The notes: a model not told the origin generated them from the letters alone. A DNA stretch of 64,000 nt from Shewanella ulleungensis (GCF_014648315.1 NZ_BMQW01000004.1:1-64000); one strand, 5' to 3'; shown: positions 10,724-20,052, counted from the first letter of the stretch. Numbers and translations: made by a program.

Positions 10724-11460
10724 TGGTGACCCTTTGTATATATGTTATTTCTAGCTATATCTTGATTATTATAATATTCTAGCAATTCATTATAGATGTG
10801 CGTTGTATTCTGCGGTAAATTTATATACTCATTACCAATATTATGATTACGCAAAGAAGATTCAAAAAAATCAGCGCTATTTGAGGGTTTGTTTAAATCC
10901 AAAAAACTGCATATACTTTCAATATCTTGTAAATACTTAGCATTTTCAACATCGAAACAAAGCAGAGGAAACTGATAACTACGTAAATACTCTAACAACT
11001 TTGTGTTATATTTATTCCATAAATCGTAAGCGACGTCTAATGGCATGTTGTTTCTGTAATTGAGTGACAAAGCAACAGAATGAGGATGCCTAAAAGTACC
11101 AATAAATCTGTATTTTTCAATGCCATCTAACCAAAATGGTAAAGAAAAACAAATCCTAGGATCTTTTATACCAACAGAATAATTATCGCACATAGCGTAG
11201 GAAGATATTAAAGAACCTCTTGCTAATTCATGTTCCATATCCCAAGATACAATATCCATAGGATTACTCCAACTAGCTGAATTATGTGCTAGTAATAAAT
11301 CATTTAATTGGACTATTTTCTTATTTTCTCTATTACCTCTTTTGTTAAATTTAGCTTCGGTAACCACATCACCTAAAAACAAACCAGCGGACTCTAAACA
11401 ACCAGTCAAGCAGCTTGTTCCACTACGATGCATACCTAAAATTAACGTAAAAACTGTCAT
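10720..11460 (-). CDS. Sulfotransferase family protein
   Basis: The 246-residue protein opens with LILGMHRSGTSCLTG, whose GMHRSGTS (9-16) is the sulfotransferase P-loop. FIGTFRHPHSVALSLNYRN is the second conserved PAPS-binding block. It lacks a signal peptide or membrane segment, so it acts in the cytoplasm, where PAPS is available, before polymer export. It is coupled by ATGA overlap to the glycosyltransferase-sulfotransferase fusion downstream. Acceptor unknown; a capsule sugar is inferred from context. Confidence 0.8.
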   Translation of the reverse strand: MTVFTLILGMHRSGTSCLTGCLESAGLFLGDVVTEAKFNKRGNRENKKIVQLNDLLLAHNSASWSNPMDIVSWDMEHELARGSLISSYAMCDNYSVGIKDPRICFSLPFWLDGIEKYRFIGTFRHPHSVALSLNYRNNMPLDVAYDLWNKYNTKLLEYLRSYQFPLLCFDVENAKYLQDIESICSFLDLNKPSNSADFFESSLRNHNIGNEYINLPQNTTHIYNELLEYYNNQDIARNNIYTKGHQ

Positions 11461-11486
11461 TCAAAATTCTCTGTAATATTACTTAA

Positions 11487-12080
11487 TTAAGGTCTAGAAG
11501 GATAAAGACCTGTGAGAGCAACACAGAAGGTCATTGCTAAGTAAGGTGAACGAGTTTCAATAGGCACACTACCACCGGTATTACTGACCATACCAGGGTC
11601 CATCGTTCTATTGGGTGGACCATCATGATAATTTGCCCCAGCATCACTTGCTACAGCCAAAAAATCGCCTCCGGGGCCATTTTTGTCACCAACTTGATTT
11701 GTAGAGTTGATAATATGATTATGCATAGGCATATTGTTTAACGTAATACTGATGTATTCTGAACCACCAGTGTTACCAATATTGTAATTTTTTAAACCAT
11801 TGCCTGTACCACGATGAATAGGGGCCCTACCTCGTAAATCAGGTAAAGCAAAAGTGCTAATACCGTCACCTCCATAAGCGGTTCCAAACAACGAGAATAA
11901 AGCCGAATAATTGCTTATAGACAAAAGAGCACCATCAGCAGGTAACCAATTTTGAGGACAGAAATTATAGCCGACTAGCATAATCTCACCAATGTAAGGA
12001 TCTGCACTTGCTTTGGTGTTAAAGCTGACGCTACTACAAGTTGCCACTAAAATAGCGAGGTGTATGTAAATTTTTTTCAT
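11487..12080 (-). CDS. Secreted tail-collar (microcystin-dependent protein-like) domain protein
   Basis: The 197-residue product has a signal peptide (IYIHLAILVATCSSVSF, cleavage near KASA). It then carries a phage tail collar domain: YIGEIMLVGYNFCPQNWLPADG, followed by YSALFSLFGTAYGGDG and the hallmark FALPDLRGRAP, then HNH-containing loops (MPMHNHII) and a C-terminal YLAMTFCVAL. Bacterial homologues without phage genes nearby are of the MdpB type, of unknown function. GGGA lies upstream of the ATG. It sits between sulfotransferase genes, and with the S74 protein at 6563 it makes two exported tail-fibre-like proteins in this region. Confidence 0.85.
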   Translation of the reverse strand: MKKIYIHLAILVATCSSVSFNTKASADPYIGEIMLVGYNFCPQNWLPADGALLSISNYSALFSLFGTAYGGDGISTFALPDLRGRAPIHRGTGNGLKNYNIGNTGGSEYISITLNNMPMHNHIINSTNQVGDKNGPGGDFLAVASDAGANYHDGPPNRTMDPGMVSNTGGSVPIETRSPYLAMTFCVALTGLYPSRP

Positions 12081-12101
12081 TGTAATTCCCTTTATTAAAT
12101 A

Positions 12102-13733
12102 TTAATTCAAACACTCTTGTATTAACGTATCTAACTGACCATTATTATGGAAAACTTGGAAAATATCGTGTTCCGATACTCCTGGTAATTTTTTATCTAT
12201 AACACAAGGAAAACCAATAACATGTTCAGCGCTGCGCTTATCTAATGGATGCTCTTCTCCATAGTATGCCTCAATAGGTATAGCGTAATGTCCCTTTTTT
12301 ATCACGTTAGCTAAATCTAAAATTGATTCATGATAAATTTGTTGACGCTTAATCGCGATTTTTGCACGAAGATCATGCTTCATAAACTCTGCAGTAATAT
12401 TAAATGGTGCGCCAAAAGTACAAATTTTATCAGCGCCCAAAGCATAACCATATCTAACGGCAGCATATCCTCCAGCTGAAGTACCAATTACAATAAGCTT
12501 TTTGCCATTTAATTTATTATACATTTTTTTCAAATATATAACGGTTTCATCAAAGTCAGTTGCTACCGACTGAATACCTTGATTAAAAAAAAGGCGATTA
12601 ACATCACGTAAATAAACCGTCGTTAAGTTTAACTTAGCAAAGGCAACATCTAATAACGTAATAGGTATTGCAGTCGCTTGGGCAAGGCCTGTAAATACAA
12701 ATATAACGGTATCACTCACTACAGGACTGATAATCACATCTGAGTCATCATCATTAATAATATCTCTTTGTAGGCTAGTATCACGTAAGTTAAATTTTAT
12801 AATAAGCTTATTTACACTATCATCTATAGGAAATTGCGAATAAAATCGTATAAAACATTTTGTTGCTAGCTTTCTAAATTTTGGATGTTCAATAAAATTA
12901 ACGGCCCAATGATATAACCGTGATTTAAAACAATCACTAATAGGTAGCAGTAATGCTTTATTTAACACACTTGGCGTAACTTTATCATTTAAGTCGCCCT
13001 CATAAATAGATTCAATATACTTGGCAGCTTGGGGTAACCCGACACCGTCTATTAATAGATTTAACTTATTTAATTGCCAATGGATTTTCGCTACATCACT
13101 CAATTGAATAGCCAAAATTCCTTCACAAAGAGATAATGCTTCAGAGTATTTTGTAAGCTGGACATATACATCATATTGCACTTGTGCATAATTTAAACGT
13201 GCAGCTAGAGACAGCTTTTCAGTTAACTTATTTTTATTCGCATCACTCAAGACCTCTTGAGCATTAAGGGGGGCATTATTGCTAAGATATAAATTTGCTA
13301 ATGTTAAAGGCCACCGTACATTGTCAGGATCAAATTTAATTAAGCTAGTTAAGATAATAACAAGTTGATCAAACTGTTTAGTCAATGAGTAAAACCTAAA
13401 CTTAGACCGCAACTTTATCAACTCGTCACAATTTGATGCAAGGATAAATGCTAAATACTTCTCTGCAAAATCGACGTTATTGAACTCGCAATACAAATCA
13501 TTTAAACTCACTGCAGCCCAAATTTTATCAGAAAACTGTTGATGTATTTCCTCATAGGTGTCAATAGCACTTTGAGTATCACCCCTTAGCTTAAACGAAC
13601 TCGCCTTTAACAATAATAGTTGATAATTATTAGGTTTAATAGCCAAATACCTATCTAATAGTTTATCAAAATCACTAAAGTTACGTTCTGCCAACAAATA
13701 TTTAGCATGTTCAATTTCGTTCATATCTGCCAC
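12102..13733 (-). CDS. TPR protein with C-terminal alpha/beta-hydrolase domain
   Basis: The 543-residue protein has helical TPR-like pairs in residues about 5-235 (SFKLRGDTQSAIDTYEEI, NLYLSNNAPLNAQEVL). An alpha/beta-hydrolase-like C-terminal domain spans about 340-543, where VIGTSAGGYAAVRYG (415-429) is a nucleophile elbow with Ser419 and SEHDIFQVFH near the end could supply the acid and histidine. A role in adding or removing an acyl group on the polysaccharide, or in processing a protein partner, is inference. The start is a GTG at 13733 with GAGG upstream; an ATG three codons later (13724) is the alternative. No signal peptide. Confidence 0.65.
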   Translation of the reverse strand: MADMNEIEHAKYLLAERNFSDFDKLLDRYLAIKPNNYQLLLLKASSFKLRGDTQSAIDTYEEIHQQFSDKIWAAVSLNDLYCEFNNVDFAEKYLAFILASNCDELIKLRSKFRFYSLTKQFDQLVIILTSLIKFDPDNVRWPLTLANLYLSNNAPLNAQEVLSDANKNKLTEKLSLAARLNYAQVQYDVYVQLTKYSEALSLCEGILAIQLSDVAKIHWQLNKLNLLIDGVGLPQAAKYIESIYEGDLNDKVTPSVLNKALLLPISDCFKSRLYHWAVNFIEHPKFRKLATKCFIRFYSQFPIDDSVNKLIIKFNLRDTSLQRDIINDDDSDVIISPVVSDTVIFVFTGLAQATAIPITLLDVAFAKLNLTTVYLRDVNRLFFNQGIQSVATDFDETVIYLKKMYNKLNGKKLIVIGTSAGGYAAVRYGYALGADKICTFGAPFNITAEFMKHDLRAKIAIKRQQIYHESILDLANVIKKGHYAIPIEAYYGEEHPLDKRSAEHVIGFPCVIDKKLPGVSEHDIFQVFHNNGQLDTLIQECLN

Positions 13734-13753
13734 TATTTTTAATACCTCACACT

Positions 13754-14566
13754 TTAATCAAACAATAATGAAAATCTATCTTTTATGCCATTTAAAAAAT
13801 CGTCAAAATCTATACATGGTTTAATAATTGTTTCAGGATATAACTGATGGGCTTGCTTTAAAATCTCTACTTCTAACCAACAATTTTCATCAATAAGTTT
13901 TTTGAACGTCGCTTGATTACATCCCATCTTTATATTAATAGGTATGCTAGATACATTTTCTATAATAGGCTTTAATACTGGAACTAGGCTCAACTGCGTT
14001 AAATGTGATAACAACAAACTCATATCGCAATAATAAATTACATCTAATCTCGATAACGCCTTATTAATAGTCGTCCTACATAATAATTCATTATCTCTAA
14101 AAAAAACTCTATCGATTAATAATTTACTAATAGGATCAGGATAATCTGCAATCAATTGACTGTATGTGGTATTTATTTTTCTTGACGACAAAAACGCTAA
14201 ATGTTCAATAAATGTTTTATTTTCATAACCTTGTAAATGGGGTATATTACTGGATTTTAACGCCCTCGTAATATTATAAGTAAATAACGAAAAAAAACGT
14301 TCGTAAGGATTGCGTAATACAGTAAAGATAAAATTTCGTTGCAGTAGTGCCATTTCTTTAAATGACACATGGCCGGATACAAATTGTCTATTCGACAGTT
14401 CAAAAAAATCAGGGCTATCAATGACAACATCGAGTGTACGGTCTGTTTGTTTTTGATAAACAACACCAGTAAAATGTTTTGGGGAAAGCTCAAATTGCTT
14501 GTATAACATTTTATTGAGCGATGATCCGGCACACTTAGGAATATGGATATGACCCATTTTTTTCAT
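13754..14566 (-). CDS. Sulfotransferase family 2-type protein
   Basis: The 270-residue protein begins MGHIHIPKCAGSSLNKML; the PKCAGSS motif (10-16) is the PAPS loop typical of the carbohydrate sulfotransferase family (Sulfotransfer_2). FTVLRNPYERFFSLFTYN is the second PAPS-binding block with the conserved Arg and Ser. It has no signal or membrane segment. An AGGT lies eight bases before the ATG. A glycan acceptor is suggested by family and by the capsule locus around it. Confidence 0.8.
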   Translation of the reverse strand: MKKMGHIHIPKCAGSSLNKMLYKQFELSPKHFTGVVYQKQTDRTLDVVIDSPDFFELSNRQFVSGHVSFKEMALLQRNFIFTVLRNPYERFFSLFTYNITRALKSSNIPHLQGYENKTFIEHLAFLSSRKINTTYSQLIADYPDPISKLLIDRVFFRDNELLCRTTINKALSRLDVIYYCDMSLLLSHLTQLSLVPVLKPIIENVSSIPINIKMGCNQATFKKLIDENCWLEVEILKQAHQLYPETIIKPCIDFDDFLNGIKDRFSLLFD

Positions 14567-14652
14567 GTGGTTTTACCTGATTTTTTACAGCGTTGAATGT
14601 GAAAATAGTTTTTACAGTTTTAAATTAACAGCGAGGTTAGCAATAATTTAAC

Positions 14653-14690
14653 CCTAAAAAAACGCCGAAACTTTAACATTTCAGCGTTTT
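14653..14690 (-). terminator. Terminator after the 58-residue gene
   Basis: On the minus strand a 12-bp stem (AAAACGCTGAAA, one G-U pair) is followed by seven T residues, 16 bases past the stop at 14706. The G-U pair forms only in minus-strand RNA, which fits this orientation. Confidence 0.7.
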
Positions 14691-14705
14691 ATCAAAACAT
14701 ACCGA

Positions 14706-14882
14706 CTAAATATTACCAATAGCAGTTGTAATGGCTTCTAGTTGGTTAAGAGGAATATCAAGCTCTACTGCTGGTAATGGTTCGCCATCTGCATCTAACC
14801 GCATAAACAACACACGTGCAACACCATTGTGTATGGCGATAGATTTGATCCCATCAACCACGTAAGCTGGAGTCATATTCAT
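14706..14882 (-). CDS. Small conserved-looking protein, 58 residues
   Basis: A short complete gene: ATG at 14882, TAG at 14706. The product begins MNMTPAYVVDGIKSIAIHNG and continues with VARVLFMRLD and a hydrophobic-acidic tail ending AITTAIGNI. It has an upstream AGAAGG eight bases before the ATG and its own terminator downstream, so it is likely real. I recognise no family. It has no signal peptide or membrane segment; the pattern (two short beta strands, PLPAVELDIPL, terminal helix) suggests a small folded domain. It lies between ugd and a sulfotransferase gene. Confidence 0.65.
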   Translation of the reverse strand: MNMTPAYVVDGIKSIAIHNGVARVLFMRLDADGEPLPAVELDIPLNQLEAITTAIGNI

Positions 14883-15043
14883 ATTAAAGGCCTTCTTGTT
14901 GAATGTTATTTTCTAGCATCTCAATTTAGGATTAATCATAAACAAAATACTAAATAATATCACTTAATATTACAAAAAAGACATTCATTCAGCCTTAACT
15001 AACCAATTAGCCTAATCTGTGCCAGTTAACATAATAAGATAAA

Positions 15044-16210
15044 TTAGTCGCTGCCAAACAAATCACGGGTATACACTTTATCAACGACATCAACAATGTT
15101 GTCATCAATGCGGTTTGCGACAATCACATCGGCCATTGCTTTAAACTCATTGAGGTCTTTAATCACCTTAGAATGAAAAAACTCAGACTCTGACATGACA
15201 GGTTCATAAATGACCACCTCAACCCCTTTAGCTTTAATGCGCTTCATAATGCCTTGAATGGCTGATGCCCTAAAGTTATCCGACCCAGTTTTCATCACTA
15301 AACGATAAATCCCTACAACCTTAGGATTGCGACGCAATATAGAGTCAGCAATAAAGTCTTTGCGGGTGCGGTTAGCATCAACAATCGCGCCGATAATGCT
15401 ATTAGGCACATCAGCATAATTGGCGCGTAATTGCTTAGTGTCTTTAGGTAGGCAGTAACCACCATAGCCAAAAGACGGATTGTTATAATGGCCACCAATG
15501 CGCGGGTCTAAACTTACCCCTTCAATAATCTGTTTACTGTTTAAGTTATGGCTTTCTGCGTAGCTGTCTAGCTCATTAAAGTAGGCAACACGCATGGCAA
15601 GGTAGGTATTTGAAAACAACTTTACGGCTTCAGCCTCTGTTGAGTCAGTAAACAGCACTTCAATATCTTGCTTTTTTGCCCCCTGTACAAGTAAATTAGC
15701 AAACTGCTTAGCACGCTCAGAACGCTCACCCACGATAATACGCGACGGATACAAGTTATCGTGTAGCGCCTTGCCTTCACGTAAAAACTCAGGCGAAAAG
15801 ATGATATTGTCAGTGTTAAACTTCTCACGTACACTTTTAGTGTAGCCCACAGGCACAGTAGACTTGATCACCATCACCGCATTAGGGTTAATGGCTATAA
15901 CATCTTTAATCACCGCCTCAACAGAGCTGGTATTAAAATAGTTAGTTTGTGCGTCATAATCTGTTGGTGTGGCAATAATCACAAAATCAGCCCCTTGATA
16001 AGCTAACTGCTTATCTAAGGTGGCGGTTAAGTTAAGCGGAACGTGTTGTAAATAATGCGCGATATCCACATCCACAATAGGGGACTGTCTATTGTTAATT
16101 AACTCAACTTTATGGACGAGCACGTCAACGGCCACAACAGTGTTATGTTGGGCAAATAACACAGCATTAGACAGACCAACATAACCGGTACCGGCGATAG
16201 CAATTTTCAT
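15044..16210 (-). CDS. ugd: UDP-glucose 6-dehydrogenase
   Basis: The 388-residue enzyme matches the length of the short (E. coli-type) UDP-glucose dehydrogenases. It oxidises UDP-glucose to UDP-glucuronate with two NAD+. [16 protein letters not shown] is the N-terminal NAD-binding glycine motif; STVPVGYT and [12 protein letters not shown] are family blocks. The catalytic cysteine lies in [14 protein letters not shown], and [15 protein letters not shown] lies in the C-terminal sugar-nucleotide domain. It supplies uronic acid for the capsule. A decayed second copy lies at 17204-18081, so this is the surviving product of a tandem duplication. Confidence 0.95.
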   Translation of the reverse strand: MKIAIAGTGYVGLSNAVLFAQHNTVVAVDVLVHKVELINNRQSPIVDVDIAHYLQHVPLNLTATLDKQLAYQGADFVIIATPTDYDAQTNYFNTSSVEAVIKDVIAINPNAVMVIKSTVPVGYTKSVREKFNTDNIIFSPEFLREGKALHDNLYPSRIIVGERSERAKQFANLLVQGAKKQDIEVLFTDSTEAEAVKLFSNTYLAMRVAYFNELDSYAESHNLNSKQIIEGVSLDPRIGGHYNNPSFGYGGYCLPKDTKQLRANYADVPNSIIGAIVDANRTRKDFIADSILRRNPKVVGIYRLVMKTGSDNFRASAIQGIMKRIKAKGVEVVIYEPVMSESEFFHSKVIKDLNEFKAMADVIVANRIDDNIVDVVDKVYTRDLFGSD

Positions 16211-16272
16211 TTAAATACCAAAATAAAATACTGAAAAAATAAAAAGCTCAATAGTGGCTTGTGAGTTAACAC

Positions 16273-17067
16273 CTAACGGAACAATAAATCAGCAGCATCA
16301 CACTTGTCTGAATATAACTTGATGTCATCGGCATACAAACGCTGTACCAGTGCAATTAGCTCATCATTATACATCGCTTGGTGGCTCGGACATTGCCCTT
16401 GGCGCTTTAGGGTGGCGATATCAAACGCGGCAGTGGTAGCAAAACATCTGTCGTTTAACATATCAAACTTATCGGTACCATGGCCGGTTAAGCTGCGAGC
16501 GTCTACCACATCAAAATTGATTTTTTGTTTTAAAGTCGTTATGGCATTATCAAAATGCTCTAAAGCAAAATAGTCGTCATATTGGCTATACAATAAAAAA
16601 TCGCTTTGGGGTTTCCAATGAATATTAAACCCTTTCATAGGGGGAACCGCCAATGACTTAACAAATTGCTCAAAGGTTAAATCATCTAACTCAACGCTAC
16701 GATTAAGTTGATTACGATATAACCATGCCTCGGGCTCTTTTGAAACAAACTTATCCAAATATACACTTGCCAAACGCCTAAATGGGCAACGCAATACAAC
16801 AAAAGCATAGTCTGCAGTTATTGCATCACGCAGCCCTGGGGTGAAAGTCCCGTTATTAGCATGGATCCAGTGCCCATCTGAGATATCGCTAATACAGCCA
16901 TTGGCCATTGCCACAGACAAGCGTAAGGTACTGCAACCATTTTTTGGTATAAAGCTATACACAACGTTACTGCCATACATATGCATTGCATGGCGCATCG
17001 CAAACTGATGCTGACCATTTTGGTTAAGATTATTTAAATTTTTATCTGAAAAGTTAAATTTTTTCAC
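16273..17067 (-). CDS. Sulfotransferase family 2-type protein
   Basis: The 264-residue protein has VVYSFIPKNGCSTLRLS (35-51), a PKNGCST variant of the PAPS loop. FVVLRCPFRRLASVYLDKF is the second PAPS block. It ends YSDKCDAADLLFR. The start is GTG at 17067 with AGAGAA upstream. Four TTATTTGA octamers lie 25-56 bases before the start, so copy number could change expression. A remnant of a second copy of its 3' end lies at 18141-18191, showing it was duplicated together with ugd. Confidence 0.75.
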   Translation of the reverse strand: MKKFNFSDKNLNNLNQNGQHQFAMRHAMHMYGSNVVYSFIPKNGCSTLRLSVAMANGCISDISDGHWIHANNGTFTPGLRDAITADYAFVVLRCPFRRLASVYLDKFVSKEPEAWLYRNQLNRSVELDDLTFEQFVKSLAVPPMKGFNIHWKPQSDFLLYSQYDDYFALEHFDNAITTLKQKINFDVVDARSLTGHGTDKFDMLNDRCFATTAAFDIATLKRQGQCPSHQAMYNDELIALVQRLYADDIKLYSDKCDAADLLFR

Positions 17068-17091
17068 AAGTTCTCTTATTATACATTTATA

Positions 17092-17123
17092 TTATTTGAT
17101 TATTTGATTATTTGATTATTTGA
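17092..17123. repeat. Octamer tandem repeat (TTATTTGA)x4
   Basis: Four perfect TTATTTGA copies in the leader or promoter region of the sulfotransferase gene at 16273-17067. Eight bases is not a multiple of three, but the repeat is outside the coding frame, so any effect would be on promoter spacing or leader length. Confidence 0.9.
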
Positions 17124-17203
17124 AAGAGTATAAAATACCTGAAAAGCTAAAGTAAATCTTAACCAATCAGCCTAATCAGTGCCAGTTAACATAACAAGAT
17201 AAG

Positions 17204-18081
17204 TTAATCGCTACCAAATAAATCGCGGGTGTATACTTTTCCAACCACATCACTAATGCTGTCATCTATGCGGTTGGCTACAATCACATCTGCAATCGCT
17301 TTAAACTGGTTAAGGTCTTTAATCACTTTAGAGAGAAAAAATTCAGTATCTGTCATTACAGGCTCATAAATCACCACCTCGATGCCCTTAGCCTTTATGC
17401 GCTTCATAATGCCTTGAATAGCAGATGCCCTAAAGTTATCCGACCCCGTCTTCATTACTAGACGATAAATGCCAACAACTTTAGGATTACGGCGCAATAT
17501 AGACTCTGCAATAAAGTCTTTACGGGTACGGTTAGCATCGACTATAGCACCGATAATGCTATTAGGCACATCAGCATAATTGGCGCGTAATTGCTTAGTG
17601 TCTTTAGGTAGACAGTAACCACCATAGCCAAAAGATGGATTCTTATAATGCCCACCAATACGAGGGTCTAAACTCACCCCTTCAATAATCTGTTTGCTGT
17701 TTAAGCCATGACTTTCGGCGTAACTGTCTAGCTCGTTAAAGTAAGCGACACGCATAGCAAGGTAAGTATTAGAAAACAGCTTAACTGCTTCAGCTTCTGT
17801 AGAGTCCGTAAACAGCACTTCGATATTTTTTTTGCCCCTTGCACTAATAAATCAGCAAATTGCTTGGCGCGTTCACTGCGCTCACCCACAATAATGCGTG
17901 AGGGATATAGGTTATCGTGCAGCGCCTTACCCTCACGTAAAAACTCGGCCGAAAAGATGATATTGTTGGTATAAAACTTCTCACGTACACTTTTGGTGTA
18001 ACCCACAGGCACGGTCGATTTAATCACCATCACCGCATTAGAAAGGCCAACATAACCGGTACCGGCAATTGCAATTGCAAT
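17204..18081 (-). pseudogene. ugd: Decayed second copy of ugd
   Basis: This is clearly homologous to the ugd at 15044-16210 over its whole length, but broken in three ways. The start codon is ATT (18079-18081), in an ATTGCA-repeat context, instead of ATG. The code jumps from GLSNA straight to [12 protein letters not shown], an in-frame loss of 95 codons between two AATGC-GTG direct repeats that correspond to Asn15-Val17 and Asn110-Val112 of the intact gene. Near 17830 four bases are missing, which shifts the frame within VQGAKK. The C-terminal 204 codons remain open, including the catalytic [12 protein letters not shown] block. No functional dehydrogenase can be made. Confidence 0.9.
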
Positions 18082-18140
18082 TTAAATACCAAAATAAAAT
18101 ACAAAAATAGAAAGTTAAATAAAGACTTGGGCGTTAACGG

Positions 18141-18191
18141 TTAACTAAACAATAAGTCAGCAGCATTCCACTTATTAGAATACAATTAGAT
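18141..18191 (-). pseudogene. 3' remnant of a duplicated sulfotransferase gene
   Basis: Minus-strand translation gives YSNKWNAADLLFS and a stop, matching YSDKCDAADLLFR at the end of the gene at 16273. It occupies the same position relative to the decayed ugd as the intact gene does to the intact ugd. A Lys codon has become TAA just upstream. Homology stops near 18191. Confidence 0.7.
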
Positions 18192-18203
18192 CTACTCCTT
18201 CAC

Positions 18204-18239
18204 TTCTCTGTGTTCTCTGTGTTCTCTGTGTTATCTGTG
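18204..18239. repeat. Nonamer tandem repeat (TTCTCTGTG)x3 plus a variant
   Basis: Three perfect TTCTCTGTG units and a fourth TTATCTGTG. It lies at the end of the homology between the duplicated segments, so it may mark the recombination end point. Confidence 0.85.
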
Positions 18240-18292
18240 GTGATAACAATGCTTTATTTACTTGTTTATAAGCTACAAAACCAAATATGTTA

Positions 18293-18356
18293 TTATTTGG
18301 TGGTGGCTAGCTTGGCCTGGTAGGTCTTCACTTTATTATTAATTACCTTACCATGA
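18293..18356 (-). pseudogene. Possible 3' fragment of a gene split by the IS
   Basis: Minus-strand codons PHGKVINNKVKTYQAKLATTK followed by TAA abut the left end of the IS. They could be the tail of the sulfotransferase-like gene whose 5' part lies at 19601-19889, or an unrelated remnant. No direct proof of continuity. Confidence 0.35.
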
Positions 18357-19600
18357 GGGCAGGGTGAGATCGTGAACGTTTTTTGAACTGCTGATATTGA
18401 CACACAATCTGTTTGACGCATTGGCTTAGCTGTGATCTTATACTCTCTTTTAGGAGAGTAAATTATGTACCTTGAGGCCTTCACAACTTTTTTCAGCGAG
18501 CTTACCGACACTCGTCAATCAGCTAAAATCACTTATCCTCTCGAAGATATTTTATTTGTTACTCTCTGTGGTGTTATCGCATGAGCCGAGGGCTGGAGCG
18601 AGATTCGTGATTACGCTGACAGTCATCTTGATTGGTTTCAACAGCATGGATATTTAAGTGATGGTGTCCCTGTCGATGACACCATCGCGAGGACCATCTC
18701 ACGCATTGACCCCGAGCAATTTAGGCTGTGTTTCATAAAGCGGATGCAAGCCGTGCATGAAATAACGCAAGATCAACTTATCGCGATAGACAGCAAGACA
18801 TTAAGAGGCTCCTATCAACGTGGAAACCGACAATCAAAAATTCATATGGTGAATGCGTTTGCATGTAAAAACAAACTCGTTCTTGGGCAAGTCAAGACCT
18901 CTGAAAAGTCCAATGAAATCACTGCAATCCCAGAGCTAATAAAGCTTCTGGATATTGAAGGTGCTTTGGTTTCGATTGATGCCATGGGCCGCCAAGTTAA
19001 CATTGCAGAGCACATTGTCGATTACTTATTTACGCTAAAAAGTAATCAGGGCAATCTACATAAAGCTGTAGAAACAGCATTTTCTGAGACACGTAAAGCT
19101 CCGCTTGGCGGCGTAAGCTTTGAGCTACAACATGGTCGTATCGAAGCGCGAGTTTACCATGTCTTAAGTGCCAAACAGTTTAAAGAAGAATTCTCACAAT
19201 GGCCTCAATTACAAACACTTGGCATGAGTATGAGCTTTCGTCAGCAAAAAGGAAAAGCGCCTGAGCTCATGTATCGTTACCATATCAGTTCCGCTGAACT
19301 GACAGAGCAGCAACTCGCTGAAGCGGTGCGTGCACATTGGGCTGTAGAAAATAGCCTGCATTGGGTGTTAGATGTCTGTATGGCTGAAGATGCTTGCCAA
19401 ATTTATCAAGACCATGGTGCTGAAAATTGGACTATGTTACGCCAAGCTGCATTGAATATGCTTAGAAGCGAACCTTCAAAGGGAAGCATACCAGCTAAAC
19501 AAAAACGAGCCTGGATGAAAACAGCATACTTAGAAGCGGTATTAAATGCTGGATTCAGTGATGTGGCTAATTAATGAACACTCATGCGGTTGCCCTGCCC
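18357..19600 (+). mobile_element. ISAs1-family insertion sequence, decayed
   Basis: The element is about 1.24 kb. Its ends carry imperfect inverted repeats that begin GGGCAGGG (18357-18364 and the complement at 19593-19600), with further scattered matches for about 20 bases. It encodes one DDE transposase of ISAs1 type. I see no 8-10 bp target duplication (left flank ...ACCATGA, right flank AATATGC...), which suggests deletion next to the element after insertion. The transposase has an internal stop, so this copy is probably immobile. Confidence 0.75.
18465..19574 (+). pseudogene. ISAs1-family transposase with in-frame TGA
   Basis: The frame from ATG 18465 (GGAGAG upstream) to TAA 19574 has 370 codons, the usual length for ISAs1 (H-repeat) transposases. 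The N-terminal block TYPLEDILFVTLCGVIA is interrupted by TGA at 18582-18584, where the family normally has a glycine or similar before AEGW. Downstream blocks are intact: IAIDSKTLRGSY and SIDAMG (aspartates) and VENSLHWVLDVCMAED (glutamate). The stretch EHIVDYLFTLKSNQG is a few residues shorter than usual. A translation start after the stop (for instance 18744) would lack the N-terminal domain. Confidence 0.85.
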
Positions 19601-19889
19601 AATATGCTGTTTGTTTATTTCGCATCGTTACATAAGCATTTAAAAAGTTAGGTGTGCTTTGTAATTGGCACTCATCATTAAATTGCCAATTTGTAGCAGA
19701 CTGTTCTAGCTGTTCATCATGCAGTTTTACAGCACCTAAATCTTCATAGTGACCTTTTGGGTTACTAATCGCACCTGGCATTAGGTTTTGCCCTAGCGGC
19801 AACCCTGCATTATAAAGGTAGTTAGCGGTTGCTGAGGTAACACTACGGTTAAAACCTGTACAAACAAGCACTTTATTATCAATAATCAC
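19601..19889 (-). pseudogene. 5' fragment of a sulfotransferase-like gene cut by the IS
   Basis: The reading frame from ATG 19889 encodes MIIDNKVLVCTGFNRSVTSA, resembling the N-terminal P-loop region of the sulfotransferase at 10720. It continues with NPKGHYEDL and KLHDEQLE, then enters the right end of the IS after YWAG at about 19600. The rest of the frame, to 19542, is IS sequence. The gene is therefore truncated to about 96 codons and lacks the second PAPS block. Confidence 0.65.
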
Positions 19890-20052
19890 AAAAAACCTAT
19901 TGCTGTTTTAAGCTACTTTATTTTTGTAAATAAAAATAACTTTAAAATCAAGCGCTTATGTAAATCATAGATTAAATGAAGCTCTAATGGGATCTTTCAT
20001 AAGACCCATTTGTTAGTGGGCGATAGCTTCAGGAAAGTCGGCTTAGTAAAAC

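Noticed and set aside
6563..12080. Prophage or tailocin, suggested by S74 and tail-collar domains
   Set aside because: Both proteins have signal peptides and no other phage structural, lysis or integration genes are present.
18293..18511. 72-codon minus-strand frame across the left end of the IS
   Set aside because: Most of it is IS sequence; only the last 21 codons may be a remnant of a host gene.
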